Assembly (NCBI GenBank): GCA_031551275.1
Contig: JAVBNX010000006.1
Span: 124,001 to 188,000 of the forward strand
Reading direction: 5' to 3'
Source: JAVBMJ01 sp031551275
GTDB lineage: Bacteria; Bacteroidota; Bacteroidia; Bacteroidales; Rikenellaceae
Length of the DNA stretch: 64,000 bases
Positions within the stretch are counted from its first letter, which is position 1. Each line of letters opens with the position of its first letter. The notes below the pieces were generated by a model that was given only the letters and a program-made list of their open reading frames with translations, was not told the origin of the DNA and did no database searches. This document shows, one piece after another, positions 8,148 to 15,010 of the stretch. The translations under genes were made by a program, and so were the position numbers.

Positions 8148-8749
8148 CAGGGATAGAGGATACGACTGGCACGGATCAATGTGTTGTTGATCGCGAGCAT
8201 ATTGGTAACCGTACCCACGGCCAGGCGGGGACGGACTTCGTAAAAGTCGATACAGGTTCCGCAGACGATGATCTCGACCCCTTTCAAGGAAAGGGCGATC
8301 AGCGATTTGGCGGTATCGGTCCCCTCCAGCGCGAGCATCACGCCCGAGTTATACAACACTACGATAGAAGGTAAAGCGTCCAGCTCTTCGAGCGAGTTGA
8401 TGCAGGAGCGCATCAAAAGTCGGCCCAATTCGTCGTCGCCCGTACCCATGACCTGGCTACGGATTACCACAGCGTAACCGGCGGTTGCAACCTCCGGGGC
8501 GGGACACACAGGCTCAGCCTCGGGCAGGGAGGCGTTGCCGGGGGAGAATACAATATGGGACACCCCGTTCTGCTCGGTGCAGGCGGGGGATATGCCCATG
8601 GCCTTGAGGTAGCTTACCACATTGTCCCGTGAGGTCGGGTTGTCGCTCAAAACTTCGAGCACGTCGTGGGGCCCGACTCCGGCGATCGCTTTTTTGGTCA
8701 GGATCAATGGCTCGGGGCAGGCCCGGCCGCGTGTATCTATGGTTTTCAT
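8147..8749 (-). CDS. yedF: Selenium metabolism protein YedF (TusA-like plus DsrE-like)
   Basis: The 200-residue protein has two domains. The N-terminal TusA/SirA-like fold (1-75) carries the CPEP motif with Cys11. The C-terminal DsrE-like domain (about 100-200) includes VLYNSGVMLALEGT and VEIIVCGTCIDFY. The two-domain form is the one called selenium metabolism protein YedF. It probably relays sulfur or selenium between the desulfurase-like protein and SelD; this is inferred. The start overlaps the mnmH stop by 4 nt (ATGA). Confidence 0.92.
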   Translation of the reverse strand: MKTIDTRGRACPEPLILTKKAIAGVGPHDVLEVLSDNPTSRDNVVSYLKAMGISPACTEQNGVSHIVFSPGNASLPEAEPVCPAPEVATAGYAVVIRSQVMGTGDDELGRLLMRSCINSLEELDALPSIVVLYNSGVMLALEGTDTAKSLIALSLKGVEIIVCGTCIDFYEVRPRLAVGTVTNMLAINNTLIRASRILYP

Positions 8750-9744
8750 AATTTCAACAATTTTTCGGCGCAGCCCCGCATATCGGCATTGTCCAGATCG
8801 ACGACCGTCCCGCCGCCCGTGGAGTAGGCCTTATCGTAATAGCCCAGGGCAAGGGCCGCCGCCGTGCGCATATCCCCCGCTTCGAGTGCTTTTTGTGCCT
8901 CGGCGAGCTTGTCCCAGCCCAGGCGCTTGCCGATCCGGGTAAAGGCGGCGGCAAGCTCCTCCTGCGAAAAACAGCCGTACTCCCCGACCAAACGGTCGAG
9001 GCGCTGCTCCACGGGCATGACCACCTCGATCAAACGGCCCGTGGTGTGGATCAGATCGAACAGCTCCTTGGGGATAAAGACGTGCCCCACCAACATGCTT
9101 TCGTTCTCGCACCAGATCCGGCGCCCGGGATCAAAACCCCGGAAAGCATTGTGCAACAAATTGATAAAATGCTCGGTGGTGGGTTGCCCGCCCCTACCCA
9201 GCCCCCCGAAGGCAGAACCTTTGTGGTTGGCCAGTCCCTCCAGGTCGAGGACCTGCTCGCCCATACCGGCGAGGTGTTCCAGCAGTTCAGTCTTGCCGCT
9301 GCCCGTTTTGCCGCCTAAAATAATGAATTGCCATTTGTGGCGCTCGAGCAATTCATTGAAACTATGGCGGTAGGCTTTGTACCCGCCTTGCAGCAGGCTG
9401 ACCTTCAGCCCCGCCGTCTCGAGCAACCAGGCCACGCTGCCGCTGCGCATCCCGCCGCGCCAGCAATGCAGGAAGATCTCCCTGCCCTGCGAAATCTCTT
9501 TGGCGCGGGTAACGATCTCGACCAGCCTCGACCCCACGAACTCCAAACCCCGCAACACGGCCTGGTCGCGGCCCACGCGGGTGTAGATCGTGCCCACCTC
9601 GGCCCTCTGTTCGTTGGAGAACAACGGCAGGTTTACCGCGCCGGGAATGTGCCCGGAGGCGAATTCGGCGGGGGTGCGCACGTCGACGACCACGCCCTGC
9701 GGGCTGAGTTGCAAAAAGGTATCTGGGTCGAGCATTCGGGCCAT
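8746..9744 (-). CDS. mnmH: tRNA 2-selenouridine synthase
   Basis: The 332-residue protein (also SelU/YbbB) replaces sulfur by selenium at the 2-position of the wobble uridine of tRNAs for Lys, Glu and Gln, using selenophosphate and a geranylated intermediate. The N-terminal rhodanese domain holds the active cysteine in LHCWRGGMRSGS (Cys94, near Cys97 of E. coli). A P-loop domain follows (GGKTGSGKT, about 144-152). Length is slightly short of the E. coli enzyme (364). It leads a five-gene operon ending with selD. A promoter motif ends only 7 nt before the ATG. If that is the true promoter the transcript is nearly leaderless, or translation begins at the second ATG (9735). Confidence 0.95.
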   Translation of the reverse strand: MARMLDPDTFLQLSPQGVVVDVRTPAEFASGHIPGAVNLPLFSNEQRAEVGTIYTRVGRDQAVLRGLEFVGSRLVEIVTRAKEISQGREIFLHCWRGGMRSGSVAWLLETAGLKVSLLQGGYKAYRHSFNELLERHKWQFIILGGKTGSGKTELLEHLAGMGEQVLDLEGLANHKGSAFGGLGRGGQPTTEHFINLLHNAFRGFDPGRRIWCENESMLVGHVFIPKELFDLIHTTGRLIEVVMPVEQRLDRLVGEYGCFSQEELAAAFTRIGKRLGWDKLAEAQKALEAGDMRTAAALALGYYDKAYSTGGGTVVDLDNADMRGCAEKLLKL

Positions 9745-9751
9745 GGTGGAG

Positions 9752-9759
9752 CAAAGGTA
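9752..9759 (-). promoter_or_regulatory. -7 promoter element of the selenium operon (TACCTTTG)
   Basis: Exact TAnnTTTG match on the minus strand, 7 nt before the mnmH ATG. The 94-nt spacer between mnmH and the glycosyltransferase gene (9745-9838) shows no other clear signal apart from a weak inverted pair (AGCCTA and TAGGCT). Confidence 0.65.
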
Positions 9760-9838
9760 GTGAAAACCGGACGGAATCTCAAGCCTACCGGAAATCGCAG
9801 GGGCGCGCTTAGGCTCATCGGCGGCCGTTGGCTATTTT

Positions 9839-10990
9839 TCAGCGTTCAGCCATCAGGCGTTCGAAAAGGTCGGCCCACCGGGTCGCTATGCTTTCGATCC
9901 TGAATTTTTGGGCGTCCTCGCGGGCCTGGCGCCCCATGGTCTTGCGCACGCTGTCGTGCTCGATCAGGTAGTTGATCCCGTCTTGGAAGGCTTTCACGTC
10001 GCCTTGGGGGACCAGAATGCCGTCCACACCGTCCTCGATGATCGCTTTGGGACCGCAGCACGCGAAGGCTACCGGGGGAACCCCGCAGGCCATGGCCTCG
10101 ATTACCACCAGCCCGTAGCCCTCCGAGCGGGAGCTGAGCACGAAGATCGAGCTCTCCATAAATTTGGCGGCGATATCGGTCACGGGCGGCTCAAGGAACA
10201 CCGAGCCCTGCAAACCCAACTGGAAGATCAGCTCCTTGTGGCGTTCGAGCTGCGATTCCAACCCCCCGCCGTAGATCTTCAGCACCCAGTCGGGATGGGC
10301 TTTGTGGATCCCCTCCCACGCCTCGATCAGCAGGTCGAAACCCTTGATGTAGTCGTGCCTTCCGGCGGCGATTACCTGCTTGGCCTGGCAGGTCGAGGCC
10401 TGTTCGGGGAAGAAAGAGAGCGGATTGCCGATTACCTCCACATTGTCCAGCTCGGGCCAGGCGGCGCGGTCCTCCTCGGTAAGGATCACGAAGCGCTTCA
10501 ATTTCTTGATGTCGGCGATCATCTTGCGGGTCCAGTACCGGGTCATCAGCTTCTTGACGGGGTTGCTGCCCCCCTCGAAGTTGAAATCCCGGAGCGCGTC
10601 GCGGCTGAAGTGGACCTCGCCGACCTTGATGCTGCCGTCCTTGAGTTTGTTCAAAAAGTTGATCTCGCGCCTGAGCATCGAGACCGTGATATCGGGTTTG
10701 ATCTTCTTCAAGGTCTTCTCCAGCAGGGGACGGAACCGGAGCAGCTTTTGGGCGTACATGGCCATGCGCACGGGGAGCGGATGGCCGTACATATCGCTGA
10801 AGTCCAGCCCTAAGTTGACCACGCGCACATTGCGCGAAAGGGGAAAGAAGGGCGGGTACTCCCTGTCGTCGGTCAATACGATCCAGACGTCGTAACCCAG
10901 CACATCGGCGAAGTAGTTGGCCTTGGTGGTCAACACCCTCTCCATCCCGCCCTGGTGGCGGAGGGTCGGCAGCAGGTAGACGATCTTCAC
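9839..10990 (-). CDS. Glycosyltransferase family 4 protein
   Basis: The 383-residue GT-B fold enzyme resembles family 4 glycosyltransferases. The N-terminal start is MKIVYLLPTLRHQGGMERVL, and the C-terminal nucleotide-sugar site has SSRSEGYGLVVIEAMACGVP (EX7E motif) near residues 295-315. It probably transfers a sugar from a nucleotide sugar to a polysaccharide or lipid on the cytosolic face. The acceptor is unknown, as no other envelope sugar gene is nearby. The start is a GTG whose GTGA overlaps the adk stop by 4 nt, so it is translated as the second gene of the adk unit. Confidence 0.9.
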   Translation of the reverse strand: MKIVYLLPTLRHQGGMERVLTTKANYFADVLGYDVWIVLTDDREYPPFFPLSRNVRVVNLGLDFSDMYGHPLPVRMAMYAQKLLRFRPLLEKTLKKIKPDITVSMLRREINFLNKLKDGSIKVGEVHFSRDALRDFNFEGGSNPVKKLMTRYWTRKMIADIKKLKRFVILTEEDRAAWPELDNVEVIGNPLSFFPEQASTCQAKQVIAAGRHDYIKGFDLLIEAWEGIHKAHPDWVLKIYGGGLESQLERHKELIFQLGLQGSVFLEPPVTDIAAKFMESSIFVLSSRSEGYGLVVIEAMACGVPPVAFACCGPKAIIEDGVDGILVPQGDVKAFQDGINYLIEHDSVRKTMGRQAREDAQKFRIESIATRWADLFERLMAER

Positions 10991-11568
10991 TGTCCGGCGA
11001 GTTTATCGATGGCGGCGCACAAGCGGGCGAAGATGTCCCCGATCTCGCCCATGCCGTTGACCTTGGTCAGTTTGCCTTGCTTGTGGTAGTATCCGGCCAC
11101 CTCGGCGGTCTGGCGGTTGTAGACCTCGATGCGGTTGCGCACCACGCTCTCGTCGCCGTCGTCGGCCCGGCCGCTCACCTCGCTGCGGAGCTTGATGCGC
11201 TGGACGATCTGCTCGTCGTCGACGTCCAGCATCAGCATCGCGTCGATCTTCAGGCCATCCTTTTCGAGCATCCTGTCCAGCTCCTCGGCCTGGGGCATGG
11301 TCCGGGGAAAGCCGTCGAAGATGTTGCCTACCGGGTTGGCGTGGTGGCGCAGGTAGCTCTCGATGATGTCGACGACCAGGTGGTCGGGGGCCAGTTCGCC
11401 CTTCGATATGACGGCCTCGAACTGCTTGCCCAACTCCGACCCCGAGGCGATCTCGGCGCGGATGGCGTCGCCGGTGGAGATGTGGTTGAAGCCGTAGCGC
11501 TCCCTGAGCAGCGCGGCCTGGGTCCCTTTACCGGCTCCCGGAGGGCCGAACAGCAGAATATTGATCAT
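10987..11568 (-). CDS. adk: Adenylate kinase
   Basis: The 193-residue kinase interconverts ATP + AMP and 2 ADP. The Walker A loop is GPPGAGKGT (residues 7-15), and the AMP-binding stretch STGDAIRAE and the FDGFPRT motif follow. The LID is the short form without the zinc-binding insertion, as is common in Bacteroidetes. It is divergent from thiL across an 81-nt spacer with two promoter motifs. Confidence 0.97.
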   Translation of the reverse strand: MINILLFGPPGAGKGTQAALLRERYGFNHISTGDAIRAEIASGSELGKQFEAVISKGELAPDHLVVDIIESYLRHHANPVGNIFDGFPRTMPQAEELDRMLEKDGLKIDAMLMLDVDDEQIVQRIKLRSEVSGRADDGDESVVRNRIEVYNRQTAEVAGYYHKQGKLTKVNGMGEIGDIFARLCAAIDKLAGQ

Positions 11569-11589
11569 ATCCCATACAAGTTAGATGCG

Positions 11590-11597
11590 CAAATTTA
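11590..11597 (-). promoter_or_regulatory. -7 promoter element of adk (TAAATTTG)
   Basis: TAnnTTTG match on the minus strand, 21 nt before the adk ATG. It lies back to back with the thiL promoter, 21 nt apart. Confidence 0.7.
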
Positions 11598-11618
11598 GAA
11601 TTAATTCCGCAAAAAACG

Positions 11619-11626
11619 TACCTTTG
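11619..11626 (+). promoter_or_regulatory. -7 promoter element of thiL (TACCTTTG)
   Basis: TAnnTTTG match on the plus strand, 23 nt before the thiL ATG. I see no TPP riboswitch in the short leader. Confidence 0.7.
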
Positions 11627-11649
11627 TTCCTCTATTAAAACTCTACGCG

Positions 11650-12651
11650 ATGGCCGAGAAGCTCTCCAAAAAAACTATGATCCAGAAACTTATCGACATG
11701 ACGGGGCCGTGGCCGGAAAATTTCACCGTCCCCCCGGGCGACGACGCGGCGGCGCTCACTCCGCGCGAGGGCACGCTCACGCTGCTTTCGACCGACCTGC
11801 TTCTGGAGGGGATCCATTTCGATCTGACCTACTTCCCCCTCAAGCATTTGGGCTACAAAGCCGTGGTGCGGGGCATCGAAGACATCTGCGCCATGAACGG
11901 AAAACCCGTCAGCGTGATGCTCTCTTTGGGCGTATCGTCCAAACTCGGCGCCGAGCATTTGCAGGAGATCTACGCGGGCGTGAACGCGGCGTGCCAGGCC
12001 TACGGCGTTTCGGTGGCCGGGGGCGATTTGAGCGCCTCGATGACGGGCCTGACCATCGCCGTGACCGCCTCGGGCGAGGTGGAGCCCGCCAAACTGGTGC
12101 GGCGCGGCGGGGCCAACCCGGGCGACCTGGTCTGCATCACGGGCGAGTGCGGCTCGGCCTACCTGGGCCTCCACCTTCTGGAGCGCGAAAAACGGGCCTT
12201 CGAGGGCCATCCCTCGCCCCAACCCAAATTCGAGGGCTACGAGTACCTTTTAGGCCGGCAATTGAAACCCGAGGCGCGGGTCGACATCATCGAAGCGCTC
12301 GACGCGGAGCAGATCGTCCCCACCTCGATGATCGACCTGACCAACGGGATCGCCAACGACCTGGGCGCCATTTGCAGCGCCTCGGGGTGCGGGGCGCGGA
12401 TCTACCTCGACCGCCTGCCCATCGCGGCCGAGGCAAGCGCGCTGGCCGACGAATTGAACATCGACCCCGTTGTGGCGGCCCTGCAGGGCGGCGACGACCA
12501 CGAACTGCTGTTTACCGTCCCGGTCACGATGGGAAAGGAGATCCGCCGCCTGGGCGGCATCGAGATCATCGGCCACACCACCGCCCCGGGCAGCGGCCTG
12601 GGCCTGGTTACCCCCGACGGGAATACGATCGACATCGGGATGGTTCAATAA
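11650..12651 (+). CDS. thiL: Thiamine-monophosphate kinase
   Basis: The 333-residue PurM-like kinase makes thiamine diphosphate from thiamine phosphate and ATP, the last step of thiamine cofactor synthesis. Visible motifs are PPGDDAAAL near residue 28, STDLLLEGIHFD, SVAGGDLSAS and GGDDHELLFT near 280. The usual SDGL segment reads MIDLTNGIANDLG here. No other thiamine gene is adjacent. A small secreted unknown follows 16 nt downstream, probably in the same transcript. Confidence 0.95.
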   Translation: MAEKLSKKTMIQKLIDMTGPWPENFTVPPGDDAAALTPREGTLTLLSTDLLLEGIHFDLTYFPLKHLGYKAVVRGIEDICAMNGKPVSVMLSLGVSSKLGAEHLQEIYAGVNAACQAYGVSVAGGDLSASMTGLTIAVTASGEVEPAKLVRRGGANPGDLVCITGECGSAYLGLHLLEREKRAFEGHPSPQPKFEGYEYLLGRQLKPEARVDIIEALDAEQIVPTSMIDLTNGIANDLGAICSASGCGARIYLDRLPIAAEASALADELNIDPVVAALQGGDDHELLFTVPVTMGKEIRRLGGIEIIGHTTAPGSGLGLVTPDGNTIDIGMVQ

Positions 12652-12667
12652 ATAAAATTGAGAAACG

Positions 12668-13219
12668 ATGAGATCATTGATGAGCCGCCTGTTCCGGATT
12701 TCAACATTTTTACTCCTCTTGCTTGGTGCCTCTTCATTCAAAATCGGGAAACAGGACAAGGGTTCGGTTGTTGCCATTTCCGCCCAATCGTCAGGCATAC
12801 TGTCCAAGGGTTTCGGAATTACAATAACCTTTGAAAACATCGACACTGAAGAAAGATTCAAATCAAAACCCTTATCTCACGGCTCCCGGCACAGCATCAT
12901 CCAGAATATCCCTCCCGGCAAATACTTCGTACAGAAAATAGAAGTGCCCGTCGGCAATCTCATTTACGGATCTTATTCCCCTAATGTCCGAATGTTTTTT
13001 GGGCAAATAACCATCGAGCCTGACTCGAAATATTACCTGGGTGATTTCACAGGAACAAGGCAGAAAGGTAAAATGCATAGCTTGATATTAAGTATAGATA
13101 ATGAGTGTGAAATTCCGGAGAAAATAAAAGAAAAAATCGAGCGCGAAGATACCGGATGGATTGAAGGGGACTTTAAAAAGCTATATCCCTACCAAACCGA
13201 TCTCCTTCTCGTATATTGA
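12668..13219 (+). CDS. Secreted protein of unknown function
   Basis: The 183-residue protein has an N-terminal hydrophobic segment (FLLLLLGASSF) with no lipobox Cys. A beta-rich region follows, with a PPGKYFVQKIEVP stretch and PDSKYYLGDFTG. This recalls small lipoprotein or DUF2846-like sandwich domains, but I do not recognise the family firmly. The gene is clearly AT-richer than thiL. It begins 16 nt after the thiL stop. A second Met at codon 5 is an alternative start. Confidence 0.7.
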   Translation: MRSLMSRLFRISTFLLLLLGASSFKIGKQDKGSVVAISAQSSGILSKGFGITITFENIDTEERFKSKPLSHGSRHSIIQNIPPGKYFVQKIEVPVGNLIYGSYSPNVRMFFGQITIEPDSKYYLGDFTGTRQKGKMHSLILSIDNECEIPEKIKEKIEREDTGWIEGDFKKLYPYQTDLLLVY

Positions 13220-13236
13220 CATACCGATTAATTTGT

Positions 13237-13244
13237 TATATTTG
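13237..13244 (+). promoter_or_regulatory. -7 promoter element of the metal efflux locus (TATATTTG)
   Basis: TAnnTTTG match with a TTG 18 nt upstream at the -33 position (13216-13218). It ends only 5 nt before the GTG start at 13250, so the first transcript would be leaderless or nearly so. Confidence 0.65.
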
Positions 13245-13249
13245 CATCC

Positions 13250-13675
13250 GTGAAGTTGCTTCGAAGCATATTGGCAGCCCTGAGCGTCGCGGTTTGTATC
13301 CCGGCGGTGTTGGCCATGTCCATGCCCCATCACCACCACGACGGGGAGGAGGTCCTGTGCTTCAGCCTTTCGGATTGCTGCTCCCATGAGCATACGGGGT
13401 GCTCCCACGGCGAAAGCCACGCTTGCGGCCACGATGCCAGCGAGCCCCGACAGGACGATTGCGATTTGACCCATATCGTGGTCAGCCAGCCCCGGCATTA
13501 TACCCCGGTGGACGTGGCTCCGGTTTTGCTGGCGGTTTTTACCATGCCGGACGCCGAGCCTGTGCACACGTTGCGGCAGGTTTCGATCCGTCCCGCCGAA
13601 GGGCCGCCTTTGCCCCTGCGCATCACGCGATTCATCACCCGGGCGCATCCGCTCCGGGCCCCCTCCCTTTCATAG
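13250..13675 (+). CDS. His/Cys-rich secreted protein at head of metal efflux locus
   Basis: The 141-residue protein has a signal peptide (1-22) followed by HHHH and a segment dense in Cys and His (CFSLSDCCSHEHTGCSHGES and on to about residue 65). It looks like a periplasmic or surface metal-binding protein. The Cys/His cluster and the CusB/A/C-like genes downstream support a metal role, but the family has no name I can give. The start is a GTG, chosen because it gives a complete signal peptide. The C-terminus is Pro/Arg-rich. Confidence 0.75.
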   Translation: MKLLRSILAALSVAVCIPAVLAMSMPHHHHDGEEVLCFSLSDCCSHEHTGCSHGESHACGHDASEPRQDDCDLTHIVVSQPRHYTPVDVAPVLLAVFTMPDAEPVHTLRQVSIRPAEGPPLPLRITRFITRAHPLRAPSLS

Positions 13676-13700
13676 ACCGGCGGCCTGCACAGGGCCGATG

Positions 13701-13715
13701 GCGCAAATTTTGCGC
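13701..13715. promoter_or_regulatory. Palindrome between the His/Cys-rich gene and cusB-like gene
   Basis: GCGCAAA-T-TTTGCGC is a perfect 7+1+7 palindrome in the 69-nt spacer upstream of the adaptor gene. It could be an operator for a dimeric metal-responsive regulator, but none is encoded nearby. It could also be chance. Confidence 0.3.
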
Positions 13716-13744
13716 ACGATTTGTCGTACCTGAAAAACCGATCC

Positions 13745-15004
13745 ATGAAAAAATTCCTGTATTTTATTATAGTGTGCGCCGCCATCGGCGCGGGGTGTGC
13801 CTCCAAAAACGGGCACAACCACGAAGGACATGACCACGAGGCGCATGACAGCCATGCGGGGCACGAAGGCCACGATCACGCCGCCCATAACCATGCGACC
13901 CATGAACACACCAATTGCAGCCACGACCACGGCCAGGCGGCCAAGCCCGCACCGGTGGCCGAAACAACCCACGACGAAGAGATTACCGACGAGATCATCT
14001 TCCCGCACGCCCAGGCCGAGAGGGCCGGGGTGGTCGTGAAGACGATCGAGCCGGGTGCTTTCCGCGCCGTGATCCACTGCTCGGGCGAGATCGAGCCCGC
14101 ACAGGGCGACCGGATCACGCTGAGCGCACCCGTAGCGGGGATCGTCGCCTTCGGCGGCGTGAAACTGGGCGACGGCAGCGCGGTAAACAAAGGCTCGACC
14201 CTGATGACGATCTCTTCCAAGGGAATCGCCCAGGGGGATATCGTGGCCCGCACCGAGGCTGCCTACCACAAGGCGGAAGCCGACCTGCAACGGGCCGAAT
14301 CGCTGTTGAAGGACAAGATCATTTCGCAGCGCGACTACGACGAGGCGAAGCTGCTCTATATCGACGCAAAGGCCTCCTACGACGCCCTGGGCGGTGCTTC
14401 CGCCGGAGCGGTCGGGGTCAGGTCCCCGATCTCGGGCTATGTGACCTCATTGCTGGTCTCCCCCGGCGAGTACGCCGACGTCGGCCAGCAGTTGGCCGTG
14501 ATCTCGCAGAACCGCAGGCTGGTGCTCCACGCCGACCTTTCGCAGCGCTACCTCTCCCAGTTGCGCGGGATAACGGCGGCGCGCTTCTCGCTCTCGGGCA
14601 GCGACATGGTCTACTCGACCGAGGAGCTGGGCGGCAGGCTGTTGGCCGTGGGTACACCCGTGCAATCGAACGGCTACCTGGTCCCGGTTACCTTCGAGTT
14701 CAACTCCAAAGAGGGGATCGTGCCGGGGACCGTGGCCGAGGTGTGGCTGCTGGGTAAGGCCCGGGAAGGCGTTCTGAGCGTCCCGGTCGAGGCGGTCAGC
14801 GAACAGCAGGGGTATTTCTATATCTACATCCGCGTCGACGAGGAGGGCTACGTCAAGCGCCAGATCACGCGCGGGCAGAGCGACGGCAGCCGGATCGAGG
14901 TCCTTTCGGGGCTCTCGGCGGGCGAAAACGTCGTGGTCCGGGGCGCGGCGCTGGTTAAGATGGCCGCCTCCTCGGGCGAAATCCCCCACGGACACGCACA
15001 CTAA
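13745..15004 (+). CDS. RND efflux periplasmic adaptor (CusB/CzcB-like) with His-rich N-terminus
   Basis: The 419-residue membrane fusion protein links the inner membrane pump to the outer membrane channel. It starts at the ATG at 13745; a TTG eight codons earlier is unlikely. Signal sequence MKKFLYFIIVCAAIGAGC suggests a lipoprotein (Cys18). Residues 23-63 contain 15 histidines in HNH, HDH and HEH pairs, a likely metal-binding flexible segment. Lipoyl and barrel-sandwich parts follow (APVAGIVAFGGVKLGDGSAV, SPISGYVTSLLVSPGEYADVG). It forms one unit with the pump and channel genes downstream. The metal cannot be fixed from sequence. Confidence 0.93.
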   Translation: MKKFLYFIIVCAAIGAGCASKNGHNHEGHDHEAHDSHAGHEGHDHAAHNHATHEHTNCSHDHGQAAKPAPVAETTHDEEITDEIIFPHAQAERAGVVVKTIEPGAFRAVIHCSGEIEPAQGDRITLSAPVAGIVAFGGVKLGDGSAVNKGSTLMTISSKGIAQGDIVARTEAAYHKAEADLQRAESLLKDKIISQRDYDEAKLLYIDAKASYDALGGASAGAVGVRSPISGYVTSLLVSPGEYADVGQQLAVISQNRRLVLHADLSQRYLSQLRGITAARFSLSGSDMVYSTEELGGRLLAVGTPVQSNGYLVPVTFEFNSKEGIVPGTVAEVWLLGKAREGVLSVPVEAVSEQQGYFYIYIRVDEEGYVKRQITRGQSDGSRIEVLSGLSAGENVVVRGAALVKMAASSGEIPHGHAH

Positions 15005-15010
15005 GCAGCC

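Noticed and set aside
11597..11649. TPP riboswitch before thiL
   Set aside because: The leader from the -7 motif is about 20 nt, too short for a riboswitch.
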